Part shown: positions 55,601-64,000 of the stretch, piece after piece
Numbering within the stretch: position 1 is the first letter of the stretch
How the letters are laid out: the number at the start of each line of letters is the position of its first letter
DNA from: Sphingomonas aerophila
GTDB taxonomy: Bacteria; Pseudomonadota; Alphaproteobacteria; Sphingomonadales; Sphingomonadaceae
Direction: 5' to 3'
DNA length: 64,000 bases
Assembly: GCF_014199305.1 (NCBI RefSeq)
Contig: NZ_JACIJK010000002.1
Location: 248,001-312,000 of the forward strand
The notes under the pieces: model-generated
Database searches by the model: none
Seen by the model: the letters and a program-made list of their open reading frames with translations, nothing else
Told to the model about the DNA's origin: nothing
Translations under genes and position numbers: made by a program

Positions 55601-56906
55601 TCAGCCCCACGATACGCCGCGCGCGCGCATGCACGGGTACCAGGATGCGGTCAGCATTCACCCGCGCCAGCCCTTCGGCATAGACGTTCTCGACTGACGT
55701 AGTGCCAAAGCCGATGAGGCCACCGCGCAGCTTGTAGTTGACGGTCGGGGTCTGGAATGCACCGTCGAGCACCACTCGCGCCGCGACGTCGCGCCCGCGC
55801 AAATTGGGCAGGATCGCGCCGGGCGTCAGCAACCGCGCGTCGACGGCGAAGTTTCCGAAGCGGCTGTTGGCCAGATCAAGCAGACCGCCGGCATCCACCG
55901 CCAGCGCCGACGACCGCAACGTCAGCCGCGTGTCGGCCGTGCGATCCTGAAGCGTGGAGTCGATCGCCACGTCCAACTGTGGTGACGTCAACCGCTCGAC
56001 CGGCCCTTCCAGGTACAGGCCCGGCTTGGTGAAGCCACGAACCTGAAGATGGCCGCTGCGTGCGGTCAGGCCGAGGTTGGCGAGCTGCCCGCCGCCCAAC
56101 GTGGCAATCGCGCGTCCCTGCCACGCCTTCCAGTCGCCGCGGCCGTCGACCGATAGCGCAAACGGCGCTTTGAACCCGGCCAGCGTTGAAATGACGCCAC
56201 CCGTTGGGCCAGTCAGACGGACGGTAGCAGCGAGGCGGTTCGCATCAGGTACGGCGTCCAACTTGAGCCGCAGCCGATCGCCACCCTTGATGCCCGCCCC
56301 GATCAGAGCCGTTGCATCCGCATCAATCTGAGCACGTCGGTCGGCAATGTGGACAGCGCCGGCAATCGTTACGACGTGCCGCTGACCCGTCACCGCCGGG
56401 CCGACGACAAGCCGGCCGACGCGCAACCTGTTCACGTCGATGTCGATGTCGGGCAGCAGCGGCGCGTTCTCAGGCGATGGCGGCGTAGCCTTCAACTCGG
56501 GCTTGCGATCAAGCTGGACCAGTGGCGTGTCGAGTTCCCGCACGTCAACATGGTTGCGTGAGAAGGCAAATGGCCGCCAGTCGACCGACAAGCGAGGCGA
56601 CGACAGGAACACGCCCTTGGGATCGGACACCCGCACATTCGACAGGATCATGCGCCCATAAAGCGACCCATCGATCCGACCGACCTTGATATTCAGGCCT
56701 GACGCGGTGTTGTAACCGCCAATCTGGTCCGCGACGAAGCGACGACCCGGGTCGGTATTGATCCCGAACAACACGGCGGCAAGCAGCAGCACCAGGCCAA
56801 TTAGCGCCATCGCACTCCATTTCAGGATGCGCTGCCACAACGGCCGTCGCTCGATGACGATGGTGGTTTCGTTCGCGTTCACGTTACCTGCCGGCTCGAT
56901 CGCCAT
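52659..56906 (-). CDS. tamB: translocation and assembly module subunit TamB
   Basis: TamB is a large inner-membrane-anchored bridging protein that works with TamA, and relatives act in lipid transport to the outer membrane. The 1415-residue product has one membrane segment near residues 32-52 (ALIGLVLLLAAVLFGIN), a very long beta-repeat body, and the C-terminal DUF490 domain with FEVNRGQIRFRGGALTDP and LSRLLFGTNPENLSATEA. It overlaps the TamA stop (TGATG). Size is typical of alphaproteobacterial TamB. Confidence 0.95.
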   Translation of the reverse strand: MAIEPAGNVNANETTIVIERRPLWQRILKWSAMALIGLVLLLAAVLFGINTDPGRRFVADQIGGYNTASGLNIKVGRIDGSLYGRMILSNVRVSDPKGVFLSSPRLSVDWRPFAFSRNHVDVRELDTPLVQLDRKPELKATPPSPENAPLLPDIDIDVNRLRVGRLVVGPAVTGQRHVVTIAGAVHIADRRAQIDADATALIGAGIKGGDRLRLKLDAVPDANRLAATVRLTGPTGGVISTLAGFKAPFALSVDGRGDWKAWQGRAIATLGGGQLANLGLTARSGHLQVRGFTKPGLYLEGPVERLTSPQLDVAIDSTLQDRTADTRLTLRSSALAVDAGGLLDLANSRFGNFAVDARLLTPGAILPNLRGRDVAARVVLDGAFQTPTVNYKLRGGLIGFGTTSVENVYAEGLARVNADRILVPVHARARRIVGLNAAIGGLATNVRIDGDLALSLPQILSDNLRIRSDRIDATAIIAANMQTGRYTGALKGRINNYRVESIGIINLQTDAKLVPGPNGGFGITGRVVARTSQLFNAGARNFLGGNAIVRADIGYSPEGVVTFSGLKLSAPKFRITSGSGRYDPASGAVLVNADAYSSQYGPVSARITGSQTAPVVVIRAARPGLGVGLANVQARIVGRGGAYAVTASGATNYGPFTADVLVRPGNQLAIDVRRVVFAGIAANGRLEQTAAGPLAGTLQFAGQGLSGTARLASQGGYQRADVAARAFNYTAPGPIDFTIGRAIVNASVVLLPSAPQVVADAQVADTRYGPTVIEAARVKVNYVGGRGTAQALLTGSNGVPFRVAVNARLAPNDYLVAAQGQANGVPFRTVNPARITGAAGGYRLAPTRIDFGGANGGSARVAGSFGRATQIQARLDRMDLSFVSAFMPGLGLSGKVTGSLDYTQASGASVPTANLRATVTGFQRTSLAAVSDPVDVVVAGRLDPSGAEARALIRRGPTAIGRLLATMRPLGGGASWTTRLLNAPVGGGIRYNGPSSVLFSFAGLAQQQLSGPIAIGADFSGTGSAPRLNGLIRADNLTYDNETYGTRLSRMRVAARFNNDRLELTTLQARAGDGTVQAQGSVGLAAAAGFPIDLTATLNNARLAESDALAATTTGRIHLTNGPNGGLIQGDLQIPEARYQIIRQGAAEVPELTGIRRRSQIRVARPTDRPAPAAPPGLFKLDIRVRAPNQLFVSGMGLESEWEADLRVGGTSAAPQISGGLDLVRGTYSFAGKRFEVNRGQIRFRGGALTDPDINIQATTTTNGITAVINITGTGQRPQIAFTSTPPLAQDEVLSRLLFGTNPENLSATEAIQLASALNSLRGSGGGGLNPLGKLRSATGFDRLRILGADEASGRGTALAAGKYITDNIYVEVVTDARGFTATQLEIALSKALSVLTSTGSFGGSDVRLRYSKDY

Positions 56907-59086
56907 CAGAATGCCTGCCCGATGGAGATGTAGAGCGCGATCCGGCCGTCGCCCTCACGCTTGTTCAACGGTGTCGCGACATCCAGGCGTAAAGGCCCAA
57001 AATTGGTGTAGAAACGCCCGCCTATACCCGCGCCGAAGCGTAGGTCCGAACCCTTTGGTAAGCTCGATTCATAGCTGTTGCCCGCGTCAAGGAAGGGCAC
57101 GATGCCGAAGTTGCCGAACCGGTATCGGGCCTCGAGCGAGAACTCGTTGACGCTGCGCCCGCCGACCGGATCGCCATTCGGATCGAACGGCCCGAGACGC
57201 TGGAAGCCATAGCCGCGAACCGACCCGCCACCGCCGCCATAATAGCGTCGGGAGGGCGCCAGATTGTCGCGCGAGATCCCGACGATTGATCCGGCGCGCG
57301 CCCGGCCGGCGATCACCAGGCTGGGACTGACGCCGTAGTAGTAGGTGCCTTCCACCATCGTGCGGGCGTAGGGGCGGAAGCCGCCGCCACCCACCGCCGA
57401 CTCTGGAGACAGGTTCAGCTTCAGCCGGTAACCCTTTGTGGGATTGAGCAGATTGTCCGATGTGTCGAACTGCACCTGCCCAGGCAAAGCCGCGATACCA
57501 TAGGTCCGCCGCACCCGTTCACCGCGGCCGAAATCAAAGACGCTCTCGTTGGTGCCGACCAACTCCGCGCCATAATAGTAGGTGAAGCGCTTCTGCCAGA
57601 TCGGCGTGGAGTCATAGCTCCAGCGCACGGACAAGGTGCCGGTAAAGGCATTGAATGCATCGTAATTCGAATGGTCAGCAGAGGCGATCGCAGTGAAGGT
57701 CCGGTCGCGCCGCCCCGCATTGGATCGGCGGAAGGTGCCGGACACGCCCTGTTCCTGCGTACCCGCTACGACTGACGCGATCAGCGCCCCTTCGGGCGGG
57801 AACAGGTTTCGATGGGTCCAGCTGCCGGTGAGCCGCAATCCCTGTCCGGTCGAATAGCCTCCTTCGCCTGCCAGACTGCGCGCAGGCCCCTTGGTCTGGC
57901 GAATGAGCAGATCGACCTGCTCCGTCCCATCCGGGCCGGGGCGTCCGGTCCGCTGCGGCTCGACCGAAACGCCGTTGAACAACCCGGTCCCGACCAGGGC
58001 ATCGCGCAGGTCGTCGGTCAACTGGCTGTTATAAAGCTGGCCCGACTTGAAGCGGGGGAAAACGTTCAGATGATCGAGGCCGAATACCGGGTCGCCCACC
58101 GTGGTCAGTTGCCCAAAGCTGGAACGCGGGCCGGTGTCGACCGGCAGGGTATAGGCGCCGACCGCGTCAGGGGACTGATCTTCCAGCAGGATGTCGCGCT
58201 CGCCGACCTTGGCGAAGGGATAGCCACGCCGAGGCAGTTGAAGGCTGACATTCGCTTCTGCGCCCTGAATCCGCGCCGCCTCGATCGGATCGCCCACCTT
58301 CAACGGCAGTTCGCGCCGGACCAAATCTTCTGGCACGGTCGGGCCAGCCTGCACGGTGACGGACGAGAGATGGTACAATCGACCGGGTGAAGCCGCGATG
58401 ATTGCACGCAGTCGTCCCGAGTTGGCCGGGTTCTGCTCAGTCCGCGACGTGGCGGTCGCGTCGTAATAGCCCAGGCTGTGCATCAGCCGGACGGCAAGAC
58501 GCTCGTCCTCGCTTGCTCGGGCAGCGACCTGCGTCGCGTTTGCCGCCTTGCCCCCACCCTCTTTAAGCGACGACAGCGACTTGAATTCGTCGTCCAGGCC
58601 CAGCTTGTCGAGCCCTGTCACCTCCACCGTATAACGGATGTCGGGCGCGTCCTTGTCCTGCGTCTCTGCCGTTTCAAGCGGCACGGAGTTGAAGGTGCCA
58701 AGGGGCGTAAGCGGCTGCGCGAGCTGCGGGTCCTCTGGGCCGATCGGCGCGAGCGAAGTGTCGGGCGTCGCGACGCCCTCGCCTTGGGGCGTTGGGATCG
58801 CTTGGGTCGCGGGCGCAGTTGGCGCTTGCGCCGGCAGCGGCTCCAGCGGGGCATTCAGGTCGTTGGTCAGGGGTGGCAGCGCTGATGTGAACTCGCTGTC
58901 AGGAACAATCGGTGCGTTCTCGTCAGCCTGCGCAGGGCTCGAGCCGGGCGTCGGGGGAGCGGCCGGGCGGGGAGCATCAGGGCCCTGCGCGGGCGCAACA
59001 CCGGGCTGCTGAAGCTGTGCAAAGGCCGGCGCTTGGGCAAGCAGCGCCACGGCTAACCAGTGATGGCGGCGGTGAAAACCAGTCAA
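56906..59086 (-). CDS. tamA: outer membrane assembly protein TamA (BamA superfamily)
   Basis: TamA is an Omp85-family outer-membrane barrel. The 726-residue product starts with a signal peptide (GFHRRHHWLAVALLAQA) and a Pro/Ala/Gln-rich linker of about 110 residues, then POTRA-like parts (YTVEVTGLDKLGLDDEFKS near residue 160), and a barrel ending RLDVATPLNKREGDGRIALYIS. The family motif VRGYGFQRLGP is present near residue 640. Start appears to be TTG at 59086, less certain than most here. It is coupled to tamB. Confidence 0.93.
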   Translation of the reverse strand: MTGFHRRHHWLAVALLAQAPAFAQLQQPGVAPAQGPDAPRPAAPPTPGSSPAQADENAPIVPDSEFTSALPPLTNDLNAPLEPLPAQAPTAPATQAIPTPQGEGVATPDTSLAPIGPEDPQLAQPLTPLGTFNSVPLETAETQDKDAPDIRYTVEVTGLDKLGLDDEFKSLSSLKEGGGKAANATQVAARASEDERLAVRLMHSLGYYDATATSRTEQNPANSGRLRAIIAASPGRLYHLSSVTVQAGPTVPEDLVRRELPLKVGDPIEAARIQGAEANVSLQLPRRGYPFAKVGERDILLEDQSPDAVGAYTLPVDTGPRSSFGQLTTVGDPVFGLDHLNVFPRFKSGQLYNSQLTDDLRDALVGTGLFNGVSVEPQRTGRPGPDGTEQVDLLIRQTKGPARSLAGEGGYSTGQGLRLTGSWTHRNLFPPEGALIASVVAGTQEQGVSGTFRRSNAGRRDRTFTAIASADHSNYDAFNAFTGTLSVRWSYDSTPIWQKRFTYYYGAELVGTNESVFDFGRGERVRRTYGIAALPGQVQFDTSDNLLNPTKGYRLKLNLSPESAVGGGGFRPYARTMVEGTYYYGVSPSLVIAGRARAGSIVGISRDNLAPSRRYYGGGGGSVRGYGFQRLGPFDPNGDPVGGRSVNEFSLEARYRFGNFGIVPFLDAGNSYESSLPKGSDLRFGAGIGGRFYTNFGPLRLDVATPLNKREGDGRIALYISIGQAF

Positions 59087-59184
59087 ACGAAATCAACCCC
59101 CCAGGCGGAACTGTCCGTGATCGGCTCAACTCCACTCGTTAACATAGCGGTCAAGCCGTCAAAAAGTTCCTTGTTCCTGCATCT

Positions 59185-59601
59185 TCAGCGCCTTGCCGCC
59201 CTGCATCCGATCAGCCCCGCGACTGGCAGCACCACCGTGTCGCTTCCCTTCCTGGCTACCGTCAGCGTTCCCGCAGGAACCCGCGCCCCGTCGGACAGGT
59301 CGCTGGCTTCCGTGATCGTCAGCTCGAGCGTCGCCGTGATGTCGTTGCCCGCATAATCAGTACCTGCCGGCAGGCCGAACCGCGCGTCGCCGCGCGCTGC
59401 CGTCCGAGCCAGGATCATGGGCCTGTCGTCCAGCGTCACCCGCAGCGTCGCCGGGGTTGCACCTGCCATCGCGATCAATTGCGGTGGGGTCGGCGCCGTC
59501 TGCCAGAGAAAGGCGGCGCAGCCGGTGGCCGGCATGGCTTGGGGGCCGATGGCACCAAGCGCCGGAACAGCCTGAAGAAGCGCGAGAGCCAGGAAGGTCA
59601 T
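59185..59601 (-). CDS. small secreted protein of unknown function
   Basis: The 138-residue product starts MTFLALALLQAVPALGA, which looks like a signal peptide. The mature part is beta-rich with a few Thr/Asp strands (TITEASDLSDGARVPAGTL), and two Cys, one near residue 28 and one near the end (LIGCRAARR). I do not recognise a family. Its ATG overlaps the prepilin peptidase stop as ATGA, so they are cotranslated. Confidence 0.7.
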   Translation of the reverse strand: MTFLALALLQAVPALGAIGPQAMPATGCAAFLWQTAPTPPQLIAMAGATPATLRVTLDDRPMILARTAARGDARFGLPAGTDYAGNDITATLELTITEASDLSDGARVPAGTLTVARKGSDTVVLPVAGLIGCRAARR

Positions 59602-60371
59602 GCCGCAAAGCCTATCATCACCACCCAGGCGGGGTAAGCCGCCGCAGCCAGGAATACGCCGAACGGCAGGGCGACATCGCGCGCCATTGGTCGCCCGCGG
59701 AGCGCCGCACCCATGACCACCCCCAGGCCGAAAAGGCTCGCGATCAACAGCACCGCAGGGAGCAGTCGCCAGCCGAGCCACAATCCGATCGCGCCCAGCA
59801 GCTTTGGATCCCCTCCGCCGAGTCCTTCACGCCCGCGAAAGCGGCGGTATCCCTCGCCCACGAGCCAAAGCACGCCAAAGCCGGCGATGCCGCCCCACAG
59901 CCGCTCCTCCAGATCGGGCGCGAGTCCTGCGAAGCCACTTATGAGGCCGCCCGCTGCAAGCGTTGCTGTCAGCCGGTCCGGCAACCAGAATGCGGCCAGA
60001 TCAAGCGCGCCAAGCCCTAGCAAGAGCCAGCCGAACACGGCCCCCGCTGCGCCCGTGGGGCCAGGTGACGTCAAGCCAGCAACCACGCCGATCGTCACCG
60101 CCAACAGTTCGATGGCCAAGTGACTGCGATCGATCGGAGTGTGGCAGGTTCTGCAACGTCCACGCAGCACCACAAAGCTCAGCACCGGTATCAAGTCGAT
60201 AGCGGCCAGCGTTCGACCGCAATTATCGCAAGCCGAACGTCCGTGTATAACGGACCGATCCGCCGTCCAGCGCAGGACCAGCGCCGCGACGAAGCTACCG
60301 ACGATCGCCCCCAGGACGCCCAGGCCCGCGGCCCATAAGCCGGTCTGGCCGTCAAGATCAGTTCCAAGCAT
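59598..60371 (-). CDS. A24 prepilin peptidase (PilD/GspO type)
   Basis: The 257-residue membrane enzyme cuts the leader of type IV pilins and pseudopilins and N-methylates them. The N-terminal methylase zinc part has CDNCGRTLAAID and RCRTCH. The aspartyl protease residues are D in ALDLAAFWLPDRL and GGGDPKLLGAIG. About seven hydrophobic segments are present. ATG at 60371 is favoured; a GTG at 60422 is possible. No pilin genes lie in this window. Confidence 0.9.
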   Translation of the reverse strand: MLGTDLDGQTGLWAAGLGVLGAIVGSFVAALVLRWTADRSVIHGRSACDNCGRTLAAIDLIPVLSFVVLRGRCRTCHTPIDRSHLAIELLAVTIGVVAGLTSPGPTGAAGAVFGWLLLGLGALDLAAFWLPDRLTATLAAGGLISGFAGLAPDLEERLWGGIAGFGVLWLVGEGYRRFRGREGLGGGDPKLLGAIGLWLGWRLLPAVLLIASLFGLGVVMGAALRGRPMARDVALPFGVFLAAAAYPAWVVMIGFAA

Positions 60372-60496
60372 CACAGGTCCAGCTCTAAGCGACCGCACAA
60401 GGCTCGTCACCCGACTAAGCACCGCGACCTAGCCGCGGTTTGTAAAGCGTCGGGAATGGTCCTAAATCGCGACCGACCACCATTCGGAGCTGTCCC

Positions 60497-61687
60497 ATGC
60501 CCGCCGCCGATCCCATCGTCATCGTTTCCTATGCCCGCACACCGATGGGCTCGTTCCAGGGCAGCCTTAGCGGTGCTTCAGCGACCGAATTGGGCGCCGC
60601 AGCCGTAAAGGGCGCAGTCGAACGCGCCGGCGTTTCCGCCGATCAGGTAGAGCGAGTCTACATGGGCTGCGTCCTGTCCGCCGGCCTTGGCCAGGCTCCG
60701 GCGCGCCAGGCGGCAATCGGGGCGGGCCTCGGCACGCATGTCGAAGCGACCACGGTCAACAAGATGTGCGGGTCGGGCATGCAGGCAGCAATCATGGGCG
60801 CGGATGCGCTCGCCGCCGGCTCGGTCGACCTGCTGGTCGCGGGCGGGATGGAGAGCATGACCAACGCGCCCTTTCTGTCCAAGAAGCATCGCGGCGGCGC
60901 GCGGATTGGCCACGACACCTTCTACGATCACATGTACCTGGACGGGCTGGAGGACGCCTATGAGCCAGGCCGGCTGATGGGCAACTTCGCCGAGGACGTG
61001 GCGCAGGAATATCAATTCACTCGCAGCGCGATGGACGACTTCGCCATCCGCAGCCTGACGCGAGCGCAAAAGGCGCAGCAGGACGGGAGCTTCGCGCGGG
61101 AGATCGTGCCGGTTGAGGTGCGAAGCCGCAAGGGTAGCGACACGATCACGCTCGACGAACAGCCCGCACGTGGTGACATATCAAAGATCCCGACGCTCAA
61201 GCCTGCTTTCTCAAAGGAAGGCACGATCACCGCGGCTAATGCGTCTTCCATCTCTGATGGCGCCGCGGCGCTGGTGATGACCCGCGCCTCCGTGGCGGAG
61301 CGTTTGGGCCTGACTCCGATCGCGCGCGTCGTCTCCCACGCCGCCCATGCTCATGAGCCCGCCCGCTTCACGACGGCCCCGGTCTTCGCGATGCAAAAGG
61401 CGTTGGAACGCGCAGGCTGGACCAAGGACGAGGTCGACCTGTGGGAGGTGAACGAGGCATTCGCCGCGGTGTCCATGATTGCCATCCATGATCTCGCGAT
61501 CGATCCGGAAAAGCTGAACATTCATGGCGGCGCCTGCGCGCTTGGCCATCCGATCGGCGCTTCGGGCGCGCGCGTGCTCGCAACCCTGTTGTCGGCGCTG
61601 GAGACTACCGGCGGCACGCGCGGCATGGCGTCGCTGTGCATTGGCGGCGGCGAGGCTACCGCCATGGCCGTTGAACTGATCCGCTGA
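60497..61687 (+). CDS. acetyl-CoA C-acetyltransferase (thiolase)
   Basis: The 396-residue enzyme joins or splits acetoacetyl-CoA and other 3-ketoacyl-CoAs. The nucleophile is in [11 protein letters not shown] near residue 90; the base residues are in VNEAFAAVS and [17 protein letters not shown] (His and Cys); the C-terminal is [19 protein letters not shown]. Size is normal. It converges on the SH3 gene with a strong hairpin between. Confidence 0.95.
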   Translation: MPAADPIVIVSYARTPMGSFQGSLSGASATELGAAAVKGAVERAGVSADQVERVYMGCVLSAGLGQAPARQAAIGAGLGTHVEATTVNKMCGSGMQAAIMGADALAAGSVDLLVAGGMESMTNAPFLSKKHRGGARIGHDTFYDHMYLDGLEDAYEPGRLMGNFAEDVAQEYQFTRSAMDDFAIRSLTRAQKAQQDGSFAREIVPVEVRSRKGSDTITLDEQPARGDISKIPTLKPAFSKEGTITAANASSISDGAAALVMTRASVAERLGLTPIARVVSHAAHAHEPARFTTAPVFAMQKALERAGWTKDEVDLWEVNEAFAAVSMIAIHDLAIDPEKLNIHGGACALGHPIGASGARVLATLLSALETTGGTRGMASLCIGGGEATAMAVELIR

Positions 61688-61694
61688 GCTTGGG

Positions 61695-61729
61695 CAACGG
61701 CCGCGCCCGTCGGCGTGGCGCGGCCGTTG
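61695..61729. terminator. 13-bp perfect hairpin between thiolase and SH3 gene
   Basis: CAACGGCCGCGCC and GGCGCGGCCGTTG are exact complements with a 9-base loop, placed exactly between the two convergent stops. It may terminate both genes. There is no clear T-run on either strand. Confidence 0.7.
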
Positions 61730-62218
61730 TCAGGGCAGGTTTTCGCCCGGCTCCACACCCCAAAGATGGCTGGTTTCGACGAAGCCAGACTGCCCCTTCA
61801 CGTCGAGCCGGCACCAGCCATCACCGCACTGGCTGACCCGCCCGACAACACCCGGCGCAGCGCGCCACAACAGGCGAGCCCCCGCAGACGGCCGCTCAAG
61901 CATCTCTGCTGGCACGCTGCCGCGGACGATGGCGGTACGGCGCTCGCTGATCAGGTTTCCCTGCATCCAGCCTTGCGTGCCATCCGGATCCTCGACCTGC
62001 CGCCATTCCTTGAACACCTTGAGCACCCGGATCGGCAGATCAGCACGCTGGTAGAGCCAACTCGCTGGATAGGTGCGAGCGGGGCCCGTCCGCATCCGTG
62101 CGCGCCCGGCTGCAATCGAGCCCCAGAATGGCGGCTTCCTGTCTGGGGCAGCCTCCAAGGGCTGCGCCATCAATGCAACAGCGATTGCCCCCATGGCAAA
62201 GCGGGCGACATTACGCAT
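61730..62218 (-). CDS. secreted protein with two SH3-like domains
   Basis: The 162-residue product has a signal peptide ([14 protein letters not shown]) then two bacterial SH3-like domains. [18 protein letters not shown] and [19 protein letters not shown] mark the first; [23 protein letters not shown] and [16 protein letters not shown] the second (the latter split for clarity). Such proteins often bind peptidoglycan. AGGAG precedes the ATG at 62218. There are no other cell-wall genes next to it. Confidence 0.82.
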   Translation of the reverse strand: MRNVARFAMGAIAVALMAQPLEAAPDRKPPFWGSIAAGRARMRTGPARTYPASWLYQRADLPIRVLKVFKEWRQVEDPDGTQGWMQGNLISERRTAIVRGSVPAEMLERPSAGARLLWRAAPGVVGRVSQCGDGWCRLDVKGQSGFVETSHLWGVEPGENLP

Positions 62219-62497
62219 CAAAACACTCCTGCTGCCAACGTCCTACGCGTGCGCGCCCGTCCGATTCAACCGCGTTTACGCCGCCTCGTAAGGCAATCCG
62301 TCCTGGGGTCGCCTGGACGCCGCTAGACGCCCTGCGGCATCTCTCGCCCGACCCATGGCCAGCAACCGATCCGCCCATGCGACGATGTTCCGTCGTTGTG
62401 ATGAGTAAACGACAGAAAGAATGACTTAATTCGAACCTGGATCAAGTTTGGGTGAAACTACGATGCCATTGCACCGTTGAGGAGCGGAGGTGCAGCG

Positions 62498-62776
62498 ATG
62501 AGCAACGGCTACGATAGCGCTGAGGAAGAATTACAGGCCAATCAGGCGTCCAAGCTTTATCCGGTTGGGCGATCATTACGCACGACCTTCCCTGCGCCTG
62601 ACGGGGAAGATCTTCAGCCACGCATAACCACCTTGATGGTGGAGCTTGCACATCAGCCGTATGAACGGGACGGCAACGACCGCTTGATATCAGAGGGGCC
62701 ACCATGCGCCGCTGACACAGGGCGGGAGCTTTCACTGCTTAGTCAAATCGCTCGCCTGTTTCGCCGGGTGAACTGA
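62498..62776 (+). CDS. small unknown protein with a GRSLR motif
   Basis: The 92-residue product has a very good ribosome site (GGAGCGGAGG) and starts MSNGYDSAEEELQANQASK. YPVGRSLRTTFPA near residue 21 and RITTLMVELAHQP somewhat later form two helices spaced like the NepR anti-sigma motif (hydrophobic-GR-x-LR, then a LL/LM helix). The similarity is faint; no PhyR or EcfG gene is in this window. It may be a small sphingomonad-specific regulator. Confidence 0.65.
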   Translation: MSNGYDSAEEELQANQASKLYPVGRSLRTTFPAPDGEDLQPRITTLMVELAHQPYERDGNDRLISEGPPCAADTGRELSLLSQIARLFRRVN

Positions 62777-62803
62777 TCGTTTCAGCCTGAGCGCGTAAAG
62801 CAA

Positions 62804-63124
62804 TCAACGCGCGGCTGGCGGACTGATCGTCTCCGCAAGCTCCGCTTTCCCGAGTGTCCGAATGAAGGAAAGGCCGATGCGCCTCTCCTTGATCCAGGCA
62901 ACCTTGGCCATTCGAGTAAACTTCGGACAGACCAGCATCACAGTTGATCCAGCTTCCGGCGGCTCGGTCGTGTGTAACAAGGCGCCCGCCACCGACAGGT
63001 CGAGCAGGTGAACCCGCTGGACCTGCGTGCCGTGCCTCATCTCCGCCGGCTCAAACAGCTTCAGCCGCGCCGTACGGCGCTGCGGATGCTCTTCATCGAG
63101 CCGCATAGCGGATAAGTCACCCAT
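62804..63124 (-). CDS. PilZ domain protein
   Basis: PilZ domains bind cyclic di-GMP. The 106-residue product has the basic motif PQRRTARLKLF (RxxxR) near residue 14 and the second motif DLSVAGALL (D/NxSxxG) near residue 43, both needed for nucleotide binding. The rest is a short barrel. It stands alone with about 82 bases upstream. Its output partner is not known. Confidence 0.9.
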   Translation of the reverse strand: MGDLSAMRLDEEHPQRRTARLKLFEPAEMRHGTQVQRVHLLDLSVAGALLHTTEPPEAGSTVMLVCPKFTRMAKVAWIKERRIGLSFIRTLGKAELAETISPPAAR

Positions 63125-63206
63125 GCTGTCGTGATGGCACTTGCGTGATTGCCCACCCCCTAAGGCAGAGGGTGAACAAGGCGGAAACCCTGACTTCTCT
63201 TTCCGA

Positions 63207-64000
63207 TCAGTCGCCGGTCAGAATTCGGTCTACCAGCTGCTTCACCGTCGGCACGAATCCGTTCGAGTAGAAGGGATCGCGCTTGAAGTTGAAGGCGGAG
63301 TGGCCCGCAAACATCAGGTTGGCGTCTGTATCGCCGCCATGGGCGATGTCCTGCAGCGTCTTCTGGATGCAGAACGACCGCGGATCGGCCAGCCGGCCGG
63401 TCGAGTTCGTTTCCGTATCCGCCCAGCTGGAGAACAGGCATTGCGACAGGCAGCCCATGCAGTCGGCCTGATCCTTGCGAATCTCCTTCGCCTCTTCAGG
63501 GCTGACGAACACCAGCGTATTGTCGGGCGTCTTGAGCGCGGTCTGGTATCCGGCGCCGAACCACTCGCGCGCCCTGAGCAGGTCGTTGCGGGTGACCCAG
63601 AAGTTCTTGCCCTTCACGCCCACGTCGAGCTGGAAGACATGATCGCCCGCTTCCTGAGTCGAAAAGGCAATCTGCCGTTCCGACCGACCTTCCAAGGAAC
63701 GAAGGAACGGATTGCGGACTGCCGACGAATAAAAGCCAGTGGGACTGAAGCGGTGGAGCAGAACGTCGCCCTCTTCCAGCTTCATCAATTGATCTTTCCA
63801 CCCTTGCGGGATGGGACTTTCCTGGGTCAGCAACGGACGGGTGCCATACTGGAAAGCGATCTGGCCCAGTTCGGGATTGTCGATCCAGTTGCTCCAGTCG
63901 CGCAGGTACCAGACACCGCCCGCCATCACGATCGGAGTTGAATCGGGGATCCCGCCTTCGCGCATCGTTTCACGCAGCGCCTTCACGCGCGGGTATGGAT
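63207..64000 (-). CDS. nitronate monooxygenase family protein (partial, 5' end missing)
   Basis: The visible 264 residues are the C-terminal part of a flavin-dependent nitronate monooxygenase/2-nitropropane dioxygenase-like protein. MAGGVWYLRDWSNWIDNPEL, FQYGTRPLLTQESPI, and LLHRFSPTGFYSSAVRNPFL fit this group. A Cys cluster DCMGCLSQCLFSSW is present near two thirds of the visible length. The frame continues off the window to the right without a start codon being certain (an internal GTG at 63986 is not the start). Confidence 0.75.
   Translation of the reverse strand, partial: PYPRVKALRETMREGGIPDSTPIVMAGGVWYLRDWSNWIDNPELGQIAFQYGTRPLLTQESPIPQGWKDQLMKLEEGDVLLHRFSPTGFYSSAVRNPFLRSLEGRSERQIAFSTQEAGDHVFQLDVGVKGKNFWVTRNDLLRAREWFGAGYQTALKTPDNTLVFVSPEEAKEIRKDQADCMGCLSQCLFSSWADTETNSTGRLADPRSFCIQKTLQDIAHGGDTDANLMFAGHSAFNFKRDPFYSNGFVPTVKQLVDRILTGD

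Noticed and set aside
61695..61729. Perfect 13-bp inverted repeat considered as an insertion-sequence end
   Set aside because: It lies exactly between two convergent stops with a 9-base loop, so a terminator hairpin is the simpler reading, and no transposase or direct repeat is near.
62442..62735. 97-codon minus-strand frame opposite the GRSLR protein
   Set aside because: The plus-strand gene has a strong ribosome site and a more natural composition.

Overview
The window is about 64 kb of high-GC chromosome from an alphaproteobacterium, most likely a sphingomonad (Sphingomonas or a close relative). This rests on: the nuoA-F order with ATGA and TGATG overlaps; the gap-pgk-class I aldolase cluster; zapA next to the 5-formyl-THF cyclo-ligase with a probable 6S RNA between them; the comF, grxC, nitrilase and DUF1178 block; a tamA-tamB pair; and very high GC at third codon positions. 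No phage, integrase, transposase, CRISPR array or rRNA is visible. Nearly all DNA is coding, and gene starts often use GTG or TTG.

Layout: (1) 1-4326, minus: complex I genes nuoA-B-C-D-E-F, with nuoF cut by the window edge. A Fur-box-like sequence lies in the intergenic region shared with a glycosyltransferase gene. (2) 6083-9546, minus: inositol monophosphatase, EF-P, and a cell-wall set (L,D-transpeptidase, a 63-residue membrane stub, an M23 peptidase). (3) 10056-14427, minus: thiE-like gene, class I aldolase, pgk, MOSC protein, gap. (4) 14551-16083: zapA, probable 6S RNA, cyclo-ligase, DUF2842, and tRNA-Asp with its terminator. (5) 16129-34731: permease, M28 peptidase and patatin, then a large acyl-CoA catabolism region. 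It has an acyl-CoA ligase, a bifunctional FadB-like enzyme, two adjacent acyl-CoA dehydrogenases that look like a heteromeric pair, and a thioesterase. It also has a divergent set of two SDRs, an APH-type kinase, a zinc alcohol dehydrogenase and a third acyl-CoA dehydrogenase. (6) 34857-38178, plus: a double-TetR regulator, an MFS pump and a GST. (7) 38185-46627: mixed genes including a two-component system, tRNA-Arg, comF and a degenerate receiver. (8) 46729-59086, minus: tamA-tamB, a Baeyer-Villiger-type monooxygenase, then an EmrA/EmrB/outer-membrane-factor pump. (9) 59185-64000: prepilin peptidase, thiolase, SH3 protein, PilZ protein, and a nitronate monooxygenase-like gene cut by the window edge.

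The most interesting biology is the 29703-36086 block. An APH-like kinase, an ACAD10/11-type acyl-CoA dehydrogenase, two SDRs and an alcohol dehydrogenase sit together on one strand, divergent from a fused TetR-TetR regulator. This is the gene content expected for phosphorylation-dependent removal of a 4-hydroxyl group from acyl-CoAs (as in LvaA/LvaC or mammalian ACAD10/11), but the substrate is unknown. Other points worth checking are a poly-G12 tract that may switch coupling between the monooxygenase and the efflux operon, a receiver domain with Asp and Lys both replaced by Glu, and several inverted repeats in leaders.
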